From: JANNYA01 sp031422315 | Lineage (GTDB): Bacteria > Pseudomonadota > Gammaproteobacteria > Xanthomonadales > SZUA-5 | Assembly: GCA_031422315.1 (NCBI GenBank) | Contig: JANOQN010000065.1 | Location: 1 to 64,000, forward strand | Length of the DNA: 64,000 nucleotides | Direction: 5' to 3' | Part shown: positions 58,705-64,000 of the stretch, piece by piece | Numbering within the stretch: position 1 is the first letter of the stretch | Layout: every line of letters starts with the position of its first letter | Program-made: the position numbers and the translations under genes | Notes under the pieces: generated by a model | The model's database searches: none | What the model was told of the DNA's origin: nothing | The model's input: the letters and a program-made list of their open reading frames with translations, nothing else

Positions 58705-59573
58705 GCACACCCCAATTCCTAGCCGGTCAAACGCTGGTTTTGCTACCCAGCCTAAAGGCCGCACTGGCGGCGCAGCCAAGCTTGGTAATTACACCGTCGC
58801 GCGCGCTGAAGTATCAGATGCCGCCAGAAAAACTGCCCGCATGTTTGGGCTACCCACTTTCACTCGCTGCAATCAAATTGGCCAGCGTTAAAGCCGATCA
58901 AACGATTAACACATTAGCCGCAGGCAATTTTTGCTGCGCCGATCTTGCTCAGCTGCGCGTTGAGGTGAATGGCATACGTGCGCTCGCCATCGGCAATATC
59001 GCCATGACCGAAATACAAGACGCCCAAATTAGCGCCCTGTTGAATAGCCACTTTGACGAACTTGGCATGCGCCTGCACCGATTGGGCGCAGCGCAGTATG
59101 TGCTCGAATTGCCCGCTGACGTGCAAGGTCCGACTGCGCTAGCGCCCTCTGAGCTTATCGGTAGCGCCATCAGCGGCCAGCTGCCTGAGCCAGCGCGCTG
59201 GCGCATGCTGCTCAATGAAAGCCAAATGCTATTGGCGCAAACGCCCATGCCTAGCGCGAATAGCCTGTGGTTTTACGGTGCGGAAAAGCCAAAGCAAAGC
59301 GCTGGAAATCTTGTGCCAGTAAAACTTACAGCGCCTTCAAATGATCCACTGCTGCTGGGTCTACAAACATTGAGTCAAGCCAGCACTAGTTCGCAATCGC
59401 TCGCCATTTTTGATTACCGCAGCCCGCGAACGGCGCAGCAAGCATTGCCATCCAAGCCACTTTGGCTAAGCTTTGATAGCAGCGAGCTTTTTTACGTTGA
59501 TCGATTTGATTCGCTCAAATTTTGGCGCAAAAAACGCGGTTTCGACGGCGAGCGCAGCCATGCGCCGCTCTAG
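58701..59573 (+). CDS. Phosphoglycerate-mutase-like regulatory protein
   Basis: A 290-residue protein matching the family found before recJ in Xanthomonadaceae and often labelled phosphoglycerate mutase. The diagnostic blocks are DLAQLRVEVNGIRAL near 80, ISALLNSHFDELGMRLHRLG near 110-129, LPEPARWRMLLNESQMLLAQTP near 160-181 and NSLWFYGAEKP. The catalytic metal and phosphate residues of true mutases are not seen, so the enzyme name is doubtful. It overlaps the DMT gene by 4 bp and recJ by 14 bp. Confidence 0.7.
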   Translation: MSTPQFLAGQTLVLLPSLKAALAAQPSLVITPSRALKYQMPPEKLPACLGYPLSLAAIKLASVKADQTINTLAAGNFCCADLAQLRVEVNGIRALAIGNIAMTEIQDAQISALLNSHFDELGMRLHRLGAAQYVLELPADVQGPTALAPSELIGSAISGQLPEPARWRMLLNESQMLLAQTPMPSANSLWFYGAEKPKQSAGNLVPVKLTAPSNDPLLLGLQTLSQASTSSQSLAIFDYRSPRTAQQALPSKPLWLSFDSSELFYVDRFDSLKFWRKKRGFDGERSHAPL

Positions 59574-61299
59574 CACTGCACCGCGCGTTGAGCGCCGCAA
59601 ATTACCCGCAGATTTTGATGCGAATTGCTATGCCATGCCCGCCATTTTGGCGCGCATCCACGCCGCACGCGCGGGTGATCCATCCGCTAGCTTGACGCTT
59701 AAACACCTACTTGCGCCCGCCAATTTGAGCGGCTTAAACGCTGCGGTAATCGCGTTGGCCGATGCGATAGCTTGCCAGCGCGCCATTGTCGTGGTCGGGG
59801 ATTTTGATGCCGATGGTGCCACCGGCACTGCCGTTGCGGTACGCGGTTTGCGGCTTTTGGGCGCAAGCAATATCGCGTTTAAAGTGCCAAATCGCTTTAC
59901 CCACGGCTATGGCTTAAGCCCAAGTTTGGTTGATGAGATTGCCCCTGAATTTGCCGGCGCATTGTTATTGACGGTCGATCAAGGCACCACCAGCGTGGCT
60001 GGCGTAGCGCGCGCAAATGCGCTGAATTTAGCCGTGGTGATTAGTGATCATCATTTGCCCGGTAACGAACTGCCCGCCGCATTAGCGATCGTGAACCCAA
60101 ATCTGGACGGCGATGCATTCGCTTCAAAAAGCCTTTGCGGCGTCGGTACGGTTTTCTATTTGCTGCTGGCCTTGCGCGCACACTTTCGTGCATTAGGAAA
60201 CTACCAAAGCAAGCCTGAGCCTAATTTGGGTGAGCTATTGGATTTAGTAGCGCTTGGCACAGTAGCCGATTTAGTACCGCTGGATTACAACAATCGTATA
60301 TTGGTCGAACAAGGCTTAAAACGCATGCGCGCGGGCGCTGCCTGTATGGGCCTGCGCGCGCTTCTGAGCGTGTCGAAAGTGGATATTAAGAACGTCAATG
60401 CGGCTGATTTAGCCTTTAGAATTGCACCGCGTTTAAACGCTGCGGGCCGCTTGGATGACATGGCAGTTGGCATTGAATGTTTGCTGACCGATGACCCAAG
60501 CCAGGCGCGCGCCTTTGCCGAAACGCTGAGCGACTTGAACCGCGAGCGCCGCGAAATCCAAGAGACCATGCAAGCTCAAGCGCTGAGCTTAGTCGAGAAC
60601 ATTAATGCCAAACGCGCCGCCGTGCCTGCGGGCAGCGCAAGCGATGCAGTGCTGATTGTAGAAGACACCGAGTTTCACCAAGGCGTGGTGGGTTTAGTGG
60701 CAAGCAAGCTAGTCGAGCGCTATCACCGCCCCGCGCTTGCGTTCGCACCGAGCGATGATGGCTGGCGCGGCTCCGCCCGGTCTATTCCTGGTCTACATTT
60801 GCGCGATGTGTTGGCCGACATCGATGCGCAGTATCCGGGCTTGATCGTCAAGTTCGGCGGCCACGCGATGGCAGCCGGCTTGACCGTCAGCCACAGCGAA
60901 TTTGCGCGCTTCAAAAAGCTAGCACCGGCGGCGTTTAGCGCCAGGCTGAGCCCTGAATTACTCGAACAAATCGTGCTGACCGATGGCCCGCTGCTGCGCA
61001 GTGAATTTAATCTCAATCTAGCGCAGCACATACGCCTCGGCGGCCCTTGGGGGCAAAGCTATCCAGAGCCGCTGTTTGAAGTCGACGCCGAAATCCTAGA
61101 AGCGAGTCGCATCAATGGCCGCCACCTGCGGCTGCGGCTGAACTGGCAGCAAAGCGTCGTGCCTGCTATGTGGTTCAACACTGAGTTAGAACCTAGTGAA
61201 CTACCTAAGCAAGCCAGGCTGCTGGCGCAAGTTGAATTGGATGAGTATCAGGGGCTTTACAGTGCACGGTTGTTGGTTCGGTATTTGCGGGTGGACTAG
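59560..61299 (+). CDS. recJ: Single-stranded-DNA exonuclease RecJ
   Basis: A 579-residue 5'-3' ssDNA exonuclease for recombination and mismatch repair. DHH phosphoesterase motifs: VVVGDFDADGATGTAVAVRG (about 68-87), LLTVDQGTTS, VVISDHHLPGNELP with the DHH triplet and LVALGTVADLVPLD. The DHHA1 part has SARSIPGLHLRDVL and VKFGGHAMAAGLTV, followed by an OB-like C-terminal domain. The ATG at 59560 gives the normal N terminus (MRRSSTAPRVERRKLP) and overlaps the upstream gene by 14 bp. Confidence 0.97.
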   Translation: MRRSSTAPRVERRKLPADFDANCYAMPAILARIHAARAGDPSASLTLKHLLAPANLSGLNAAVIALADAIACQRAIVVVGDFDADGATGTAVAVRGLRLLGASNIAFKVPNRFTHGYGLSPSLVDEIAPEFAGALLLTVDQGTTSVAGVARANALNLAVVISDHHLPGNELPAALAIVNPNLDGDAFASKSLCGVGTVFYLLLALRAHFRALGNYQSKPEPNLGELLDLVALGTVADLVPLDYNNRILVEQGLKRMRAGAACMGLRALLSVSKVDIKNVNAADLAFRIAPRLNAAGRLDDMAVGIECLLTDDPSQARAFAETLSDLNRERREIQETMQAQALSLVENINAKRAAVPAGSASDAVLIVEDTEFHQGVVGLVASKLVERYHRPALAFAPSDDGWRGSARSIPGLHLRDVLADIDAQYPGLIVKFGGHAMAAGLTVSHSEFARFKKLAPAAFSARLSPELLEQIVLTDGPLLRSEFNLNLAQHIRLGGPWGQSYPEPLFEVDAEILEASRINGRHLRLRLNWQQSVVPAMWFNTELEPSELPKQARLLAQVELDEYQGLYSARLLVRYLRVD

Positions 61300-61624
61300 T
61301 TTAATTTGAGTCATTCTTTTGCAACGAAAAGCGAACCAAACTGATGCTTTTCTGCTGAGCAATTCAAAAGGACGTGGAAACCAAATTTAGTGGTTTCAAG
61401 TTTTCAGCCACTTGGAGGAACGAATGACCCTTCAGCAGAGTCGAAGAGCTTTCGGCGTTCTCGCTGTTGGCAGCACGCGCAGATTGTGGCTATTTGATAG
61501 TGCATGGAAATGCTGACACCTGCACTGGATCCCCGCCTTCGCGGGGATGACGAGGGGTAACATGCCCCCAGAAAAATCGACTGCGCGATACACCGAAGTA
61601 TTGCTTCTGCAAGCACCCCTTACC
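61300..61624. repeat. Gap with REP-like repeat copy
   Basis: No gene seen. CTGACACCTGCACTGGATCC (61513-61532) followed by CCGCCTTCGCGGGGATGACG is the inverted counterpart of 9684-9726 in this window, with only a few base changes over more than 35 bp, and can fold into a CCCCGCCTTCGCGGGG hairpin. It may double as a terminator for recJ or for the convergent 5'-nucleotidase gene. Confidence 0.75.
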
Positions 61625-62575
61625 CTACTCCGAATTCGCCACTCCATGCTGCACATGCGCGCTGGCGATATTATTGAGCGCCGCTGAAGTGACGTGTTTG
61701 TTTTGATCGTCAAAGAAAATATCTGCCCCAAAGGCTTGTAAGAAAGGCCATTTATCGCGCCCGCCGAGAAAAAACGCCTCATCTATACGGATACCCCAAT
61801 CGCGTAGCGTGAGGATCACGCGCTTGTGCGCTGGCGCCGATCGCGCGGTGACAAGCGCGGTGCGCACTGGCGATTCGCCGGCCGGAAACGCGGCTTGAAT
61901 ATGCTGTAAAGCCCACAGGATGTTCTTGAACGGGCCGCCCAACAGTGGCGTTTGCGCTAAGGCGCGTTCGCTGGCATGGAATTCATCCAAGCCTTGTTCG
62001 CGCGAGACTTTTTCGGCTTCATCGCTAAATAACACCGCGTCGCCATCAAAGGCAATCCGCAGCTCGGTATTGCCGGTTTCTTTTGCGCTACCCGGCAAAA
62101 TCCGTGCGGCGGCAAAGCCGGCGTTGAGCGCGGCTTTGGCATCGGAGTTATGCGCGGACAAAAACAAATCCGCGCCAAACGCTTCAATGTAGCGATGCGG
62201 CGGCGCGCCGTTGGTAAAGGCCGCGCGCACAATATCCAAGCCGTAGTGTTCAATCGAATTGAAAATGCGCAGCCCGCTATCGCCAGAATTTCGCGACAGC
62301 AGCAATACTTCAATCGCCAGATGCGCGCGCGATGGGTTGCTTTTCAAAAGCAGATTGAGCGCGAGCAATTTTTTGACCAGCGGAAACGCCATGCCCGGAT
62401 TAAGCACGTCGTTCTCATGCTGCATTTGATAGCGCGTATAGGCATCTAAGCCTTCACTTTCATAGAGTTGATGCGCTTGATCTAGATCAAATAGTGCGCG
62501 CGACGAAATCGCTAGCGCTAGAGTGCGCGGCGCATTTTCTAAGTTTGGCTCAGCCAAGTCGGTGCTAGTTATCAT
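61625..62575 (-). CDS. 5'-nucleotidase (PF06189 type)
   Basis: A 316-residue cytoplasmic nucleotidase of the cytosolic IMP/AMP-preferring-like family. Recognisable pieces: LALAISSRALFDLDQAHQLYE at about 18-38, the LLLSRNSGDSGLRIFNSIEHYG segment near 89-110, GNTELRIAFDGDAVLFSDEAE near 168-188 with acidic metal ligands, and VRTALVTARSAPAHKRVILTLR followed by EAFFLGGRDKWPFL. It would hydrolyse nucleoside monophosphates. A copy of the GTTTGCCAAG palindrome (62623-62641) lies about 48 bp upstream of its start. Confidence 0.9.
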   Translation of the reverse strand: MITSTDLAEPNLENAPRTLALAISSRALFDLDQAHQLYESEGLDAYTRYQMQHENDVLNPGMAFPLVKKLLALNLLLKSNPSRAHLAIEVLLLSRNSGDSGLRIFNSIEHYGLDIVRAAFTNGAPPHRYIEAFGADLFLSAHNSDAKAALNAGFAAARILPGSAKETGNTELRIAFDGDAVLFSDEAEKVSREQGLDEFHASERALAQTPLLGGPFKNILWALQHIQAAFPAGESPVRTALVTARSAPAHKRVILTLRDWGIRIDEAFFLGGRDKWPFLQAFGADIFFDDQNKHVTSAALNNIASAHVQHGVANSE

Positions 62576-62616
62576 GGTGCCAGCGTAGCAAATTCAGCGC
62601 GCAACAACGTCTCTAT

Positions 62617-63228
62617 TTACTTGTTTGCCAAGCCAAACAAGATTCGGATCGCCGCTTCAATCTGATCAATCGGCATACACGGCGCGCCAGCGTTTTTTCC
62701 GCAGATTTGCACTGGCGCGAATGGAATATGCACGAACAGCGTTTGCATATTGGGATAGCGCGCATCCCGCAGCTGGCAAAGCTGAAAGTAAAGCGCGTTA
62801 CACACAAAGGCCCCGGCGCTCAGCGAAGCTTGGGCTGGAATATGCGCCTCAGTAAGCGCGATCAGCGCCGCACTTATCGGAAAATTACTAAAGTAGGCAG
62901 GCGGCGCAGCCTCATCAAGCCTGCCGATCGCTGGCTTTAACCCGGCATTGTCAGCTATGCGCGGATCAACAAAATTCAGCGCGACGCGCTCCAGTGCGAT
63001 GTTACTACTACCACCGGATTGACCGATCGCAATCACCAAATCAGGCATAAGCTGTTGAATGCGGGGCGCCAACACAGCCATTGCACCGGTAAATTCAACC
63101 GGTAAGCGCTGCACGTGAACATTTGCGCCGGCTATCGCTAATCCGTCAAAACGTTTTGCGGCATCCCAAGATGGATTACATCGCTCACCATCGAAGGGCT
63201 CAAAACCAGTCAACAATACCGTGCGCAT
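62617..63228 (-). CDS. pcp: Pyroglutamyl-peptidase I
   Basis: A 203-residue cysteine peptidase (C15) that removes N-terminal pyroglutamate. The start MRTVLLTGFEPFDGERCNPS is the family N terminus, so 63228 is preferred to the ATG 23 codons upstream. The catalytic Glu is near ALERVALNFVDPRIADN, the nucleophile Cys in SAGAFVCNALYFQL and the His in LFVHIPFAP. All are present, so it should be active. It lies 47 bp downstream of clp on the same strand; its end overlaps the candidate operator of the next gene. Confidence 0.94.
   Translation of the reverse strand: MRTVLLTGFEPFDGERCNPSWDAAKRFDGLAIAGANVHVQRLPVEFTGAMAVLAPRIQQLMPDLVIAIGQSGGSSNIALERVALNFVDPRIADNAGLKPAIGRLDEAAPPAYFSNFPISAALIALTEAHIPAQASLSAGAFVCNALYFQLCQLRDARYPNMQTLFVHIPFAPVQICGKNAGAPCMPIDQIEAAIRILFGLANK
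62620..62641. promoter_or_regulatory. Third copy of the GTTTGCCAAG palindrome
   Basis: GTTTGCCAAGCCAAACAAG (62623-62641) differs by one base from the two copies before the ECF sigma gene. The flanks form CTTGTTTG/CAAACAAG arms. It lies upstream of the 5'-nucleotidase gene (minus strand) and inside the last codons of pcp. Confidence 0.5.
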
Positions 63229-63275
63229 TTTCGTGTGCAGATCTTCGATACAAACTTTCGATACGAACCTAATAA

Positions 63276-63923
63276 CTACGCGGCATTCGGCCGGCAATCA
63301 AAAATCACCATGGTTTTACCCGCTGCAGCAATTCGTCCTTCGGCTTCAAGCTGCTTTAGCACTCGTCCAACCATCTCACGCGAGCAGCCGACAATTCGGC
63401 TGATTTCCTGACGCGAAACCCGAATTTGAGTGCCTTTTGGGTGCGTCATGGCGTCTGGTTCGCTGCATAAATCCACCAAGGTCGAGGCAATCCGGCTAGT
63501 CACATCCATAAAGGCTAGTCGCGACACCTTGCGTGAGGTATGCAGCAACCGTTTAGTCAGCTGCGTACCGATCATAAATAAAATGCGTGGCGCTTGCTCC
63601 TTGAGCGTGGTGTCAAACAGATTAAACAGGCGCTCGTAGCTAATTTCTGCTAGCTCACACGGAGATCTCGTGCGCACCATGACTTCGCGTTTTTCTGGCT
63701 CCATAAAAATGCCCATCTCACCGATAAAATCACCGGCATTGACGTAAGCCAAAATCAACTCGCGGCCGTCCTCATCCTCGGTCATGACCGCAAGTGAGCC
63801 CTCAATCACATAATATAGCGTGTTGGCGATATCGCCGGGGCGGATAATGGGTGCCTTGCTCGGATATTTTCGGCGGTGGCATTCTTGTAAAAACGTCTCA
63901 ATATGATGCGGCTGCGGCGCCAT
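63276..63923 (-). CDS. clp: CRP/FNR-family regulator, Clp/Vfr type
   Basis: A 215-residue transcription regulator. The cyclic-nucleotide-binding barrel has LYYVIEGSLAVMTEDEDGRELILAYV and GDFIGEMGIF near 70-79; the long dimer helix follows, then the winged helix VSRQEISRIVGCSREMVGRVLKQLEAEG (recognition helix with CSREMVGRVL). It closely resembles Xanthomonas Clp, which responds to cyclic di-GMP, and Vfr/CRP, which respond to cAMP. GAGG lies 11 bp before the ATG at 63923; the frame remains open to the window edge, so an earlier start outside the window cannot be excluded. Confidence 0.92.
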   Translation of the reverse strand: MAPQPHHIETFLQECHRRKYPSKAPIIRPGDIANTLYYVIEGSLAVMTEDEDGRELILAYVNAGDFIGEMGIFMEPEKREVMVRTRSPCELAEISYERLFNLFDTTLKEQAPRILFMIGTQLTKRLLHTSRKVSRLAFMDVTSRIASTLVDLCSEPDAMTHPKGTQIRVSRQEISRIVGCSREMVGRVLKQLEAEGRIAAAGKTMVIFDCRPNAA

Positions 63924-64000
63924 TGGCCGAACCTCAGCCAGCTTGCGGATTTCGGCCTGAAGCGCATAGCGCAGGAGTGGCTTTGGGGCTTTAGCAATCG

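Noticed and set aside
1..64000. CRISPR arrays, tRNA or rRNA genes
   Set aside because: No regularly spaced repeats and no cloverleaf or rRNA signature sequences were recognised anywhere in the window.

Overview
The window looks like chromosomal DNA of a gammaproteobacterium of the Xanthomonadales/Lysobacterales (Xanthomonadaceae or Rhodanobacteraceae type). The reasons are a Clp/Vfr-type CRP at the right edge, the 1.65k-residue NAD-glutamate dehydrogenase, a topA with a Lys/Ala-rich tail, the phosphoglycerate-mutase-like gene directly before recJ, FFLEELY-type and DUF808 proteins, and several secreted proteins ending in a short F-x-[DN]-G-F-E tail. This placement is inference from protein resemblance; no rRNA, tRNA or CRISPR was seen.

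Left end (1-6.7 kb), accessory and decaying: a complete group II intron (69-1983, minus) sits directly after the stop codon of a secreted GFE-tailed gene. Divergent from that gene is an ECF sigma factor preceded by two identical palindromes 33 bp apart. A decayed secreted gene (3647-4598) follows, then a BrkB/YihY membrane protein and an RHS remnant.

6.7-24.8 kb: mostly housekeeping and envelope genes (dynamin-like GTPase, YceI, DUF808, secreted FAD oxidoreductase, small c-type cytochrome-like protein, ppa, FFLEELY protein with a secreted beta-propeller, iscA, NAD-GDH, ABC exporter, GNAT, aldo/keto reductase). Dispersed inverted repeats lie in the gaps.

24.9-29.3 kb: a run of small minus-strand genes with attC-like sequences between several of them (possible integron-cassette relics), ending at another GFE-tailed secreted protein. 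29.4-34 kb: an isoquinoline-1-oxidoreductase-like molybdenum hydroxylase (two subunits) with XdhC and MobA-like maturation genes, followed by a 170-bp gap full of small hairpins.

34.3-52.3 kb: DUF4184 membrane protein, CSLREA/GFE secreted protein, parDE, ECF sigma plus Ser/Thr kinase pair, mntP, a secreted endonuclease I with Ig-like domains and GFE tail, membrane proteins, DUF1838/VOC pair, trypsin-like protease, hicA relic, 2OG-oxygenase-like protein with altered metal ligands, another GFE-tailed protein and an RsuA-type pseudouridine synthase. 52.4-64 kb: YchJ, TfoX-like, topA-tatD-like-DMT transporter-PGM-like-recJ run, 5'-nucleotidase, pcp and clp.

The most interesting themes are the repeated C-terminal GFE tail on otherwise unrelated exported proteins, the group II intron whose predicted EBS1 matches the codons encoding the end of that tail plus the stop, a palindromic operator-like element shared by an ECF sigma gene and a 5'-nucleotidase gene, and the hairpin-rich intergenic region near 34.1 kb.
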